From NCBI GenBank assembly GCA_021371795.1, contig JAJFVK010000025.1, positions 1 through 62,002 of the forward strand: DNA of 62,002 nt, read 5' to 3'. This stretch comes from Planctomycetaceae bacterium. GTDB taxonomy: Bacteria; Planctomycetota; Phycisphaerae; Sedimentisphaerales; UBA12454. Positions 43,909 to 53,312 of this stretch are shown piece by piece. The notes under the pieces were generated by a model. The model was not told where the DNA came from, ran no database searches, and saw only the letters and a list, made by a program, of their open reading frames with translations. Positions within the stretch are counted from its first letter, which is position 1, and each line of letters begins with the position of its first letter. Position numbers and translations under genes: made by a program.

Positions 43909-46900
43909 TTAATTTTCAACAGTAATACTATCTTTGTTTTTATGATTTTTACGTGTAAACAAATCATAAAGAACCGGCATTATTATCAGCGTAAGTACGC
44001 CCGAAACAACCAGACCGCCGACAGAAGCAATACCTACGCCATTTCTCAATTCCGCTCCGATACCTTTACCGGTTGCCAGCGGCATCATACCTAAAATCGC
44101 AGCCAACGTAACCATCAGAATCGCCCTAAAACGTTCGCACGCGGCACTAATCATCGCCTTGTGAATCAGCACGCCTTGTCTAACGTGAACGTTAAACTGA
44201 TCCATAATCAAAATCGCGATATTAACAACTATACCGATGAGCATAACCATTCCCATCATCACGAACATCGACATACTTTCATCAGTCAACGCCAGCGCCA
44301 ATATAACGCCGATAATAGCCAAAGGCAGCGTAACCAAAATCAGCCACGGCTGCTTGAACGATTCCAATAATGCCGCAAGCATAAGGAAGCATAAAACTAT
44401 AGCGATAATTCCCGCTTCGCCGAACGCCATCATAGCTTCATCCATCATTTCCGCGGTTCCGGCAAATTTATAATTATATCCCGGAGGCAATTTTCCGCTT
44501 TCATCAAGCTTTGCACTTAATTCATCAATTGCATTGCCGAGCGGTTTTGTTACTGAAGGATTCGACAGTAATTTAGATATACGCTGCTTGTCCTTCCTTG
44601 TTATTTGTATCGGAGCAATCTTCTGATAAACATCGCCGAGATTAGTCAACATCAGAGTTTTGCCGTCACCGGCCGGAAACATAAATTGTTCAACCTGATT
44701 TTTGCCTTCCTTTTTATCAAACAATACTACAATATCATAATTGCGAGCGTTCTGTTTAAATGTTCCACATTCAATACCTTCGATATTCGCACGCAACACC
44801 AGCCCCAAGTCTGTCGCGGCAATGCCTAAATCCGCAAGCACCGCTCTTTTCGGCAAAACTCGCAGTTCCGGCTTACCCTGGCGAACCGTCGTGTCGGTAT
44901 CAATATATCCGTTCTCTTTGGTCGCTATGCTCTTGGCATACAACGCGAGATTGTCAAGCACATCAAGATTCGAACCTGAAATTTCAAGTTCGATATCCGT
45001 TGACTGTCCGCCAATAATCGAAGGCTGCGAAACCGTTACAATACATTCAGGATACTTCGCCAGCTTCTGTCTTGTAATTTCCATAAGCTGCTCAAGTGCA
45101 ATTTGGCGTTCCGTTCGCTCTGAAAACTTCAGAAGCAGCTGCGCAAGATAAACGCCTTGGGACGCCTGGCCTATAGTGCCTTCAACTCTGCCGATAGCTG
45201 TCAGAGTGTGTTTTAATTCTGGCAGGTCCTTAAGTATTTCTTCTACTTCATGAACTCGCTTGACCGTCAGATTGAGATCGTATCTGGTGGGATATTCGAG
45301 TTTGACGTAGATTTGTCCCTGGTCGCTTTCCTTGAAAAAGCTGAAACCGACCTTCTTGGCGAGCTTTAATGATTGTATGAATAACAATACAGCTACGAGA
45401 ACAACTAATACCGCAACTATACGATGCTGCTCATTAAACGTCAACAATTTTCTGTAGCCGCTTATTATAACATTGAGAAAACGATTGAAGCCGTTTTCCA
45501 CTCTCTTAAGAATTGTTTTTCTATTCGGATCAACCGGCTTAAGAATCAAAGAACACAAAATCGGCGTCAGAGTAAACGATATAAACAATGACACAAGATT
45601 CATAATGAGCATTGTTACGGCCAGCGGCTTCATAAACTTTCCGACCATACTGCCCATAATCGCTATCGGGAAAAGCACAACAACGTTTGTTCCTGCGCTT
45701 GCGATAACAGCAGTCGCAACTTCAGCGGCACCGAGCCTTGATGCTTCTTTTGGATCTCCGGTTTTATTCAGTCTGTCAACAATCGCTTCCATAACAACGA
45801 TTGAATTTGTAACCAGAATACCAATCGACAATCCAATCGCAAGCAGCGTCGAGATATTAAGCGTATATCCCAAAAACTGCATAAAAAAAAGACCGATGAT
45901 AATCGTCAGCGGCATCGTAACCGCAATGATAAACGTCGAACGCAGATTATAAAGAAACAAAAACAGAATTAAAGCAGTAAGAGCAACGCCCTGCCCTATA
46001 TCGCTCCAGGCACTATTCACGCTGGCCCTGATAAACACGCCGTCATCGGAAACCCAGACCAATTTCATTCCGCCAGGCAATTCTTTGTTCAATTTTTCAA
46101 CCGCCGCTTTGACCGCGTCAACAACTTTAACGGCGTTGGCTTCGGCTTTTTTGACTATTTTAATATATACCGCCTGTTTGCCGTCGATAAATGCTTTTTG
46201 GCGAACTTCTTCGGTTGCCATTTCAATTCTGCCGATGTCTCGCAGATAGCAACGTTGTCCGCTGCCGCTGTTTATCTGCATCGACTCGAAATCAGAAATT
46301 TTATAATAATCCGCATCAACCTTTACAGAATATTCAGTTCCTTTTTCCTGGATTCGGCCGGAAGGAATCAGCCTAACGCCCTGTCGTATTGCCTGAAGAA
46401 TATTCAGGCTGTTGAGCCCTTTTTCGGCAAGTTTGTCTCTGTCGAGAATAATATGCACTTCACGAATATTTCCGCCGATAAGTTCGGCATCCGCGACGCC
46501 CGATATAACCGTCAGCTTGTCTCGCAATTCGTTGTCCGCGTAATCATACAAATCGTCCAGCGGCAAATCGCCCGTAATGGCCATATATATAATGGGCTTG
46601 GCGTTAATATCATATTTCAAAATTTTCGGGTCTTCCACATCTTCCGGAAAATCCTCATTTATCAAATCAAGTTTTTCACGAACATCCGTCGCGGCAATAT
46701 CGACATCGACGTCAAGATTAAACTCAAGCAGCGTCTGGCACACATTTTCCATACACGATGAACTTACGTGTTTAAGGCCGTCGATTGTAACTACCTGATC
46801 TTCGATTCTTTTCGCGACATCTGTTTCAATCTGCTCCGGACTTGCGCCGGGATATATCGTGGTAATGGTGATATAAGGCACATCGAGCTTGGGCATCAGC

Positions 46901-47004
46901 TCAAGCCCCATTTTACGGTACGCATTCAATCCCAGCAGCGACAAGCCTATAATCAAACAGCCCATCGCTACAGGTCTTCGTATTGATGCGTTGGAAAGAA
47001 ACAT
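43909..47004 (-). CDS. RND efflux transporter with atypical proton-relay residues, system 2
   Basis: A 1031-residue RND-family transporter with two large periplasmic loops and 12 membrane helices. It starts SNASIRRPVAMGCLIIGLSL and contains TIYPGASPEQIETDVAKRIE, as in HAE1/SwrC-like pumps. At the position of the AcrB Asp407-Asp408 pair it has Thr399-Asn400 (GILVTNSIVVMEA). The helix-10 lysine site reads GIVVNIAILIMDQ, without the lysine. The coupling mechanism must therefore differ, or the pump may be inactive or driven otherwise. Its adaptor gene (47004) overlaps it by one base and its channel gene follows upstream in the same operon. Confidence 0.88.
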   Translation of the reverse strand: MFLSNASIRRPVAMGCLIIGLSLLGLNAYRKMGLELMPKLDVPYITITTIYPGASPEQIETDVAKRIEDQVVTIDGLKHVSSSCMENVCQTLLEFNLDVDVDIAATDVREKLDLINEDFPEDVEDPKILKYDINAKPIIYMAITGDLPLDDLYDYADNELRDKLTVISGVADAELIGGNIREVHIILDRDKLAEKGLNSLNILQAIRQGVRLIPSGRIQEKGTEYSVKVDADYYKISDFESMQINSGSGQRCYLRDIGRIEMATEEVRQKAFIDGKQAVYIKIVKKAEANAVKVVDAVKAAVEKLNKELPGGMKLVWVSDDGVFIRASVNSAWSDIGQGVALTALILFLFLYNLRSTFIIAVTMPLTIIIGLFFMQFLGYTLNISTLLAIGLSIGILVTNSIVVMEAIVDRLNKTGDPKEASRLGAAEVATAVIASAGTNVVVLFPIAIMGSMVGKFMKPLAVTMLIMNLVSLFISFTLTPILCSLILKPVDPNRKTILKRVENGFNRFLNVIISGYRKLLTFNEQHRIVAVLVVLVAVLLFIQSLKLAKKVGFSFFKESDQGQIYVKLEYPTRYDLNLTVKRVHEVEEILKDLPELKHTLTAIGRVEGTIGQASQGVYLAQLLLKFSERTERQIALEQLMEITRQKLAKYPECIVTVSQPSIIGGQSTDIELEISGSNLDVLDNLALYAKSIATKENGYIDTDTTVRQGKPELRVLPKRAVLADLGIAATDLGLVLRANIEGIECGTFKQNARNYDIVVLFDKKEGKNQVEQFMFPAGDGKTLMLTNLGDVYQKIAPIQITRKDKQRISKLLSNPSVTKPLGNAIDELSAKLDESGKLPPGYNYKFAGTAEMMDEAMMAFGEAGIIAIVLCFLMLAALLESFKQPWLILVTLPLAIIGVILALALTDESMSMFVMMGMVMLIGIVVNIAILIMDQFNVHVRQGVLIHKAMISAACERFRAILMVTLAAILGMMPLATGKGIGAELRNGVGIASVGGLVVSGVLTLIIMPVLYDLFTRKNHKNKDSITVEN

Positions 47005-48221
47005 TATTTATTCCCCTCCTGAACAGCAACCACTTTGCCGTCATCAAGCATATTCTGCCCCATCGTTATAACCATATCTTTTTCGCTCAATTCATCGCCG
47101 CTGACTTCTGTCATGCCGTCATTTTCCAGACCGGTCTGCACGGCAACCTGATGCGCCCTGCCGTCTTTGACTGTGAAAATTATATTTCCGTCAACGCGTT
47201 TCTGAATCGACACTGTCGGAACAGCAAGAGCTTTTCTTGTCTCGAAGATGACTTTTATATCCGCCATTGCGCCGGCAGCTATCGTATGCGATGAATTATC
47301 GAGTAAACATTTCACTTCAAATGTACGAAGCTTATTTTCAATAGTCGGACTTTTATAATATAGCGACTGTTCGCCGTGCTCTTTGCCGAAAACATTGACA
47401 CGCATTTTGGTTTGCCCTGCGATAACTTCCGAATAATATTGAGCGGGCAGATACGCACTGACTTCTATCGAATTGTTATCCGTGATAAGAAGCGCAGGCT
47501 CTTCGGGACTTCCCATTTCGCCCGGCTCTTTGAATCTTGCGCTGACAAAACCGCTGATTGGAGCATAAACAACTGTATCAGACAGGTTCTTTTGCGAGAT
47601 AATCAAATCCGCCCTGGCTCGCTCTATGTTGGAACGGGCAAGATCTATATCCGCCTGAGCGGCCTTTATCGCGGCTTTCAATTGATTGTAGTGCGATTCC
47701 TGCAACTCAAACGCGTTCGCGGTTACAGCTTTCTTTTCGTATAACCGTTTGTATCTGTTGTAATCAAGCTGAACTTTTTCAAAATCAACTTTAATTTTTT
47801 CCAAACCGGCCTGTGCCTGCTTTTCAGTGCTCTCGGCAATAGCCAACGCTTTTCTCCCGGCCTCAACAGCCTGTTCAAGTTTTACCGAATCGATGCGAAA
47901 CAGCATTGTCTTTCCGGCAGTAACGTTGTCCCCCTCATCGACAAAAAGCTCTTCGATAGTGCCCGGAATCCTCGGCGAAACATAAGCGAAATTTTTGGCT
48001 TCAAGATTTCCCTGAACAGCAGCGTATCGTTCAAATGTTTTTGTTGCAATCGGCGAAGCGACTACGGAAAATTTCGGCTCTTCAGGAGTTTGCTGTACCA
48101 CTACATTCGCTTTTTTCACAATCCTAATGTAATAAAACAGCATCCCCGCGATTACAATCAGAAGAAGGATTATAATTATCGCAGAAAGATTAATTTTTTT
48201 CGGCTTTTCATTGTTTTCCAT
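47004..48221 (-). CDS. RND periplasmic adaptor, system 2
   Basis: A 405-residue membrane fusion protein with an N-terminal membrane helix (about 11-31) rather than a lipobox. The lipoyl-like domain is SPRIPGTIEELFVDEGDNVT and LFRIDSVKLEQAVEAGRKAL; the second half is DTVVYAPISGFVSARFKEPG. The alpha-hairpin is long (about 110-210). It overlaps the channel gene by 14 bases and the RND gene by 1 base, so all are translationally coupled. Confidence 0.88.
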   Translation of the reverse strand: MENNEKPKKINLSAIIIILLLIVIAGMLFYYIRIVKKANVVVQQTPEEPKFSVVASPIATKTFERYAAVQGNLEAKNFAYVSPRIPGTIEELFVDEGDNVTAGKTMLFRIDSVKLEQAVEAGRKALAIAESTEKQAQAGLEKIKVDFEKVQLDYNRYKRLYEKKAVTANAFELQESHYNQLKAAIKAAQADIDLARSNIERARADLIISQKNLSDTVVYAPISGFVSARFKEPGEMGSPEEPALLITDNNSIEVSAYLPAQYYSEVIAGQTKMRVNVFGKEHGEQSLYYKSPTIENKLRTFEVKCLLDNSSHTIAAGAMADIKVIFETRKALAVPTVSIQKRVDGNIIFTVKDGRAHQVAVQTGLENDGMTEVSGDELSEKDMVITMGQNMLDDGKVVAVQEGNK

Positions 48222-49605
48222 AGAGTGCCTCGCTCGGGCTGTTATTTTGCCCCATCAGATTATTTAACACCGCAATACTTACCTGAAGTTGATATTTGCT
48301 TGTCATCAAATCCATTTGAGCGTTGTCTTTTTCGGCGGTTACCTCAAGAAGTTCCGAACTTACAACTAATCCTTCTTTCCATTTTTCATTTGTTTCTTCG
48401 AAATGTTTCGATGCCGTATCAAAAGCCTTCAGTGTAAGCACAGACATTTCTTTTGCGTTTTCAAGATTTAAATAAGCCTTATAAACCTCAAGCATCAAAA
48501 CAAGCGTTTGCTGCTCTCGTTCTATAAAAGCTACTTTTTGCCTTTCTTTAGCAGCCTTGTATTCGTTTATATTGGCAAAGCCGTTGAAAATCGGCAAAGT
48601 GCCCGACAAACCGTAAGTCCAGAAATTTTGAAATACCTGAAACGAGTCGGACGTATTGGTTCTGCCGGCAAATATCGCCAGCTTCGGCAGGAATCCTGCC
48701 AACGCGATTTTGACTTTCTCTTTTTCAATTTGAATTTGTTTGTCGGAAATAAACAAACCCGGATTTTGCAGCATTGCAGTGTAAACAAGTTCTTCTACAG
48801 GAGCATCAGGCATCTGCAAAGGCTGTTCGGGAATCAGGTTGATATCAGCTAAAGGCGACAACCCCAGCGAAAACATCAAATCTCCTTTTGCCTGCTGCAC
48901 GGCATAACGCGCTTCATTGACATCAATTTGTCTTGCCAGCACATTCAACTGTGCCTGCTGAAGCTGCCAATCGGTAACAAGTCCTTCATTGTACAGCGAT
49001 TCAATTTCACTTTGCAACCCCTGCGTCGAACTTAATTGACTTTCAAGAGCCAGCTGCATCTCCTGCAAAGACAGGCAATGATAATAATTAACTATCACGT
49101 CGAGAATAATTGTCTGTCTTGTATATTGGCTGACAATTTTTGTCAGCTCTTCGCCGCGTTTATACATTTCATACAGAAACCACGTCTGCGGGTCGAATAC
49201 AGATAACTGCATCTGCCAGGTAACGTCTTTTATCGCCCTGTCGTGAGTAGCCGCGGCAGCACCGCCAAATTTAGTCATAGGTGTTCTGTTCCACCTTGTC
49301 TCTGAATAATCGAGATTTATCACGGGCAGGAAATTTGCAAAAGCGACTTTCCGTTCAAGTCCGGATATTTTTTCTTCGATTGCAGATATCCGTATCTCAA
49401 GATTATTCTGCAAAGCGATAGATACACAGTCGTTCAGGCCGTACGCAGGCTTCATCGATAAAACATCGTTGGTTTCACTTTTCAGCGATGCACTGAATGC
49501 TCCGGCGTGCTCCTGCCTGACCAGACGGTCATTGACTTTCTGGCAGCCGGCCTGGAAAATTACCAGCAATGAAATCACAAACAAAATGTTTTTATTTCTG
49601 TTCAT
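48208..49605 (-). CDS. TolC-like outer-membrane efflux channel, system 2
   Basis: A 465-residue outer-membrane protein with a signal peptide ending in a lipobox-like AGC (Cys21). Two TolC repeats with long helices are visible (LNDCVSIALQNNLEIRISAI, QLQQAQLNVLARQIDVNEAR, LEVTAEKDNAQMDLMTSKYQ). It provides the exit duct for the second RND pump. Its start codon overlaps the stop of the TetR gene (ATTAATGA), and its end overlaps the adaptor gene. Confidence 0.85.
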   Translation of the reverse strand: MNRNKNILFVISLLVIFQAGCQKVNDRLVRQEHAGAFSASLKSETNDVLSMKPAYGLNDCVSIALQNNLEIRISAIEEKISGLERKVAFANFLPVINLDYSETRWNRTPMTKFGGAAAATHDRAIKDVTWQMQLSVFDPQTWFLYEMYKRGEELTKIVSQYTRQTIILDVIVNYYHCLSLQEMQLALESQLSSTQGLQSEIESLYNEGLVTDWQLQQAQLNVLARQIDVNEARYAVQQAKGDLMFSLGLSPLADINLIPEQPLQMPDAPVEELVYTAMLQNPGLFISDKQIQIEKEKVKIALAGFLPKLAIFAGRTNTSDSFQVFQNFWTYGLSGTLPIFNGFANINEYKAAKERQKVAFIEREQQTLVLMLEVYKAYLNLENAKEMSVLTLKAFDTASKHFEETNEKWKEGLVVSSELLEVTAEKDNAQMDLMTSKYQLQVSIAVLNNLMGQNNSPSEALYGKQ

Positions 49606-50213
49606 TAATTTATCAACATACCACAGAAAAGATTCTCAATCTTTGCAAGCCCATCCTGTACATTGGCCTTATTATAATTCACTGATGATTCCATAATATA
49701 AGTCTGAAGCGATGCCTCTAACGAAAGAACATAAATATTGGTATCCACAGGTTTAAAAAATTTCTTTGCAATTCCAGCATTAATAACTTCTACAAGCTTA
49801 TTTCGCAAAACAGTCTTAACTTCATAAGCCTTTCCTTCCTTTTCGTTATTAGAAGGCGTCAACGTCCCGTGCTGCGCAACGTACAACCTGATAAATTTCA
49901 AATTCTCTTCCATCAAGTCAATATGAGACACAATGTAAACATGTATCTTTTCATTTTCAGGCGTATCGCTTTCCAAAATCGGCATCAGTGACTGTAAAAT
50001 TCTTTCAACGCAATCATTTCTCAATTCATCAAACAGTTGCTCCTTGCTCTGGAAAAAATTATACAGAGTTCCTACCGCATACTCCGAACGAACGGCAATA
50101 TCCTGCATCGAAACATTGTGAAACCCCTTCTCTGAAAACAAATCCAGCGCCTTGGCAAGTATTTCTGTCCGGTGCCTGATTTTTTCCCGTTCTTTTCTTG
50201 AAATCGTTTCCAT
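49605..50213 (-). CDS. TetR-family transcriptional repressor of the RND operon
   Basis: A 202-residue regulator. The N-terminal HTH is ILAKALDLFSEKGFHNVSMQ plus YAVGTLYNFFQSKEQLF, the standard TetR pattern. The C-terminal ligand domain is divergent. It is the first gene of the seven-gene efflux operon and overlaps the next gene, so it is probably autoregulated and releases the operon when a pump substrate binds. A run of alternating ATGAA/TTCAT half-sites at 50256-50290 is a good operator candidate. AGGGA lies 6 bases before the ATG. Confidence 0.9.
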   Translation of the reverse strand: METISRKEREKIRHRTEILAKALDLFSEKGFHNVSMQDIAVRSEYAVGTLYNFFQSKEQLFDELRNDCVERILQSLMPILESDTPENEKIHVYIVSHIDLMEENLKFIRLYVAQHGTLTPSNNEKEGKAYEVKTVLRNKLVEVINAGIAKKFFKPVDTNIYVLSLEASLQTYIMESSVNYNKANVQDGLAKIENLFCGMLIN

Positions 50214-50255
50214 AGCAATTCCCTGTTTTTTCTTAATTAACCAGCTTAACTTTCT

Positions 50256-50290
50256 ATGAACATATATTCATATTATGAATACTAATTCAC
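50256..50290. promoter_or_regulatory. Candidate TetR operator
   Basis: ATGAA (50256-50260), ATTCAT (50266-50271), ATGAAT (50275-50280) and ATTCAC (50285-50290) form overlapping palindromes, the centre being a perfect ATTCAT-ATT-ATGAAT. The site is 43-77 bases upstream of the repressor start and could cover the operon promoter. The 220 bases from there to the divergent MFS gene show nothing else clear. Confidence 0.6.
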
Positions 50291-50511
50291 AAAATGTCAA
50301 GCCTTAAACCTTATTCAGTGTAAAATCGGCATTCCCTAACCTGAAGTTAATATAAACCGCTGTATTTTAAGAATTTACAGCATAATTTAGGCCTGAAAGT
50401 CCTATAAAATTGGGGATATTTGAAGATTTGACCACAGCGAGGTTTTATGATTGTTATGCTATCAGACTTATATATAATTTGTAATCTGGCATTGCCGGAT
50501 TAGGATAAAAA

Positions 50512-51852
50512 ATGACAGCGAATAATAACGGTTCGTCAAAAAGCAGCATTGAACTGATTTTGCGAGCCTTAAAACATAAGAATTACAGACTTTACTTTGC
50601 CGGACACGGAACGTCACTGATTGGCACATGGATGCAGCAGCTTGCGATGAGCTGGCTTGTTTACCGACTCACCGGCTCGGCGTTTTATCTTGGATTAGTC
50701 CCCTTTTGCAGCCAAATACCTGTTTTTCTTGGCGCACCGATTGCCGGCGTAATTGCCGACCATAGCCCAAAACGCCGAATCCTGATAACCACACAAATTT
50801 TAGCTATGCTGCAGGCTTTTCTCCTTGCTGCGCTGGTTTTCTTCGGAAAAATAAATCTGATATGGATAATCACGCTAAGCATTTTAATCGGAATCATCAA
50901 CGCATTCGATATTCCAACCAGACAGGCTTTCATTTATGAAATCGTGGATAACGAAGAAGATTTGCCAAATGCGATTGCATTAAATTCTCTTATCTTTAAC
51001 GCAGCCAGATTGATAGGCCCTTCTATTGCCGGTTTTTTAATTGCAATCACCGGCAACGAATACGTCTGTTTCTTTATCAATGGAATAAGCTTTTTAGCTG
51101 TTATTTATTCGCTTGTCGCAATGAAAATTACTCGGCCTATTCAGAAAAAATCTGTGTCGAATATTCTTGCGGGCTTAAAAGACGGTGCGAAATACGCCTT
51201 CGGTTTTGTTCCAATCAGAACGGTATTGCTTTTTACAGCGTTCATTAGTATCGTAGCAGTACCCTATTCTGTACTTCTGCCGATTTTTGCAAAAGATATT
51301 CTGCACGGCGATTCAAGAACACTTGGTATGCTTACATCTGCGATTGGAATTGGCGCACTTGTGGGCGCTATATTCCTGGCGATACAAAAAAATCCGCGGC
51401 GATTCGACAATATAGTTGTTTTCGCCGGAGGCGTTTTCGCTGTTGGTTTAATAGGATTCTCCTTATCGCAGGTGCTCTGGCTGTCGCTTTTATTGATAGT
51501 TCTGCCGGGCTTTGGCTTAATGGTGCAGTCGGCGTCGACAAATATTATTCTGCAAACTATCACAGACGACGACAAACGAGGCCGGGTAATGAGCTTTCAC
51601 GTAATGGCATTTGTAGGCACCGCACCGTTCGGCAACCTTCTTGCCGGCGTTGTCGCTGAAAGAATCGGCGCACCACACACACTGCTGCTGTGCGGAGTAT
51701 GCACGATAATAATTATGCTGTTTTTCGTTTTCCAGATTCCGCGTCTGCGTCAACTGATTCATCCGATATATGTCCGCAAAGGGATTATACCTGAAGAAGT
51801 GGCACAGGGCTTGAGCACTGCAACGCAAATTGCCGCTGAAACTAAAGAGTAA
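50512..51852 (+). CDS. MFS transporter (MFS_3/EntS-like exporter)
   Basis: A 446-residue major facilitator with about 12 membrane helices. ALKHKNYRLYFAGHGTSLIG and GTWMQQLAMSWLVYRLTGSA are typical of the MFS_3 (enterobactin exporter-like) group. Motif A-like GVIADHSPKRRILI lies between helices 2 and 3. TAGGAT stands 6 bases before the ATG. It is divergent from the TetR/RND operon and might share its operator. Drug or siderophore export is likely, but the substrate is unknown. Confidence 0.85.
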   Translation: MTANNNGSSKSSIELILRALKHKNYRLYFAGHGTSLIGTWMQQLAMSWLVYRLTGSAFYLGLVPFCSQIPVFLGAPIAGVIADHSPKRRILITTQILAMLQAFLLAALVFFGKINLIWIITLSILIGIINAFDIPTRQAFIYEIVDNEEDLPNAIALNSLIFNAARLIGPSIAGFLIAITGNEYVCFFINGISFLAVIYSLVAMKITRPIQKKSVSNILAGLKDGAKYAFGFVPIRTVLLFTAFISIVAVPYSVLLPIFAKDILHGDSRTLGMLTSAIGIGALVGAIFLAIQKNPRRFDNIVVFAGGVFAVGLIGFSLSQVLWLSLLLIVLPGFGLMVQSASTNIILQTITDDDKRGRVMSFHVMAFVGTAPFGNLLAGVVAERIGAPHTLLLCGVCTIIIMLFFVFQIPRLRQLIHPIYVRKGIIPEEVAQGLSTATQIAAETKE

Positions 51853-52036
51853 CTTAATGGAACGCAACTTTACGGCACTTGCACCCATCATACTTTTTAG
51901 GCTCAGACGACTTTTACATACTATGCGCACATGCAAACGCCTCAGGCGTCTAAAACCTTGCACTGTATTGCTCTGCCCAAACCTTGAACTTAGTATCAGT
52001 TAGTATCCAAACCTCATTTGAAAAATCTCTGCATCT

Positions 52037-53275
52037 TTATTTTCGATAAGCGGTTTCAACTTTGTTTAGAGCAGCCAGAATATTATTAATATCTGATTCG
52101 CTCCAACTTTCAAATAAATGTACAATAAAATGAGCCTCAACTGCTTCACGAGTATTTTTCATTTCAAAAGAAGGATTTCTTGGGCCTTTATAATCGGAGC
52201 AGTTCCATGGGAATCCGCTCTTACCAAAAACGGCCTTATCTTTGAACCACGGGAATGTACAAGGTACATGGTTATAGTCTGGATTAACCATGACGCCTTC
52301 TGCCGCCAGTGCCTTGCAAAAAGTCTGTTTATCAACACGAACTACATTTGAATCAAATTTCAACCGAACAAACCAATATGAACTTTCAGTATCCGGCACC
52401 TGCCAGCCCATTGAAACAGCTCTGGATTTCTTGAGGCCTTCTCTAAGAAGACCGGCCAATTTGCGTCTTTTCTCAATTATGCCTGGAAGTTTCTTTATTT
52501 GCACGCTGCCGATGCAGGCTGAAAGATCATTCAAATTGCAATTCAAGCCGGCGACAACATTGTTTTCAACAGACAAATTGAACGGTTTGCCACGGTCAGC
52601 AAAACGTCTGCCCTGCCAATGAAGCTTTTCATTGCGGGTGTAAACAACCCCGCCCTGCCCGCCGGTACAATGATGCTTGCCGAACATTGTTGAAAAAGCG
52701 GCAACATCACCAAAAGTTCCAACCATTTTACCTTTGTATTTTGCGGCGTGTGCCTGGGCACAATCCTCAACCAAATATAAATTATGCTCCCGCGCCAGAG
52801 CGATAATCGGGTCCATGTCAACAGGTTCTCCGCCTATATGGGCAACCAGAATTGCTCGTGTACGTTCATTTATCAAAGGCTTGATTCCATCAGCACAAAC
52901 GTTGAAACTGCGTGGATCGCTATCAGCCATAACCGGCACACAGCCTGCAAATACAACCGGCGTTACGCCTCCATTATCGGTAATCGGCGGCACTATGACT
53001 TCGGACAATGCATCTAATTGCAGAGCTCCCAGGGCACAAAACACAGCATTGGTGCCGGAGTTGACGCCGTCGGCAAAACCACCTTGCATGAAATCGACAA
53101 AATCCTTTTCGTATTGCTTTTCTACAGGTCCGTTATATCCAAACGCCTCGCCGGTTTTGATAGCATCATCAAACAGACGCATAACGGCAAGTTTTTCTTG
53201 TTCGTCAAATAGCTTGCGAGGAGATAAAGGTTTTTCGAAAATTGGTTTACCACCGTCTATTGCCAACCGTTCCAT
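52037..53275 (-). CDS. DegT/DnrJ/EryC1-family PLP aminotransferase-like protein
   Basis: A 412-residue fold-type I PLP enzyme. FADGVNSGTNAVFCALGALQ binds the cofactor phosphate region, VEDCAQAHAAKYKGKMVGTF holds the Asp for the pyridine nitrogen, and the Schiff-base Lys is in STMFGKHHCTGGQGG. Family members aminate keto-sugars or make AHBA. Here it is the last gene of a four-gene set with a DapB-like dehydrogenase, a Gfo/Idh oxidoreductase and an amidohydrolase. That suggests a pathway acting on an amino- or keto-cyclitol or sugar. The substrate is open. AAGGG is about 9 bases before the start. Confidence 0.85.
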   Translation of the reverse strand: MERLAIDGGKPIFEKPLSPRKLFDEQEKLAVMRLFDDAIKTGEAFGYNGPVEKQYEKDFVDFMQGGFADGVNSGTNAVFCALGALQLDALSEVIVPPITDNGGVTPVVFAGCVPVMADSDPRSFNVCADGIKPLINERTRAILVAHIGGEPVDMDPIIALAREHNLYLVEDCAQAHAAKYKGKMVGTFGDVAAFSTMFGKHHCTGGQGGVVYTRNEKLHWQGRRFADRGKPFNLSVENNVVAGLNCNLNDLSACIGSVQIKKLPGIIEKRRKLAGLLREGLKKSRAVSMGWQVPDTESSYWFVRLKFDSNVVRVDKQTFCKALAAEGVMVNPDYNHVPCTFPWFKDKAVFGKSGFPWNCSDYKGPRNPSFEMKNTREAVEAHFIVHLFESWSESDINNILAALNKVETAYRK

Positions 53276-53312
53276 AAATGTTTTCCCTTTATAACTTAGA
53301 TTTAAAAAAAAA

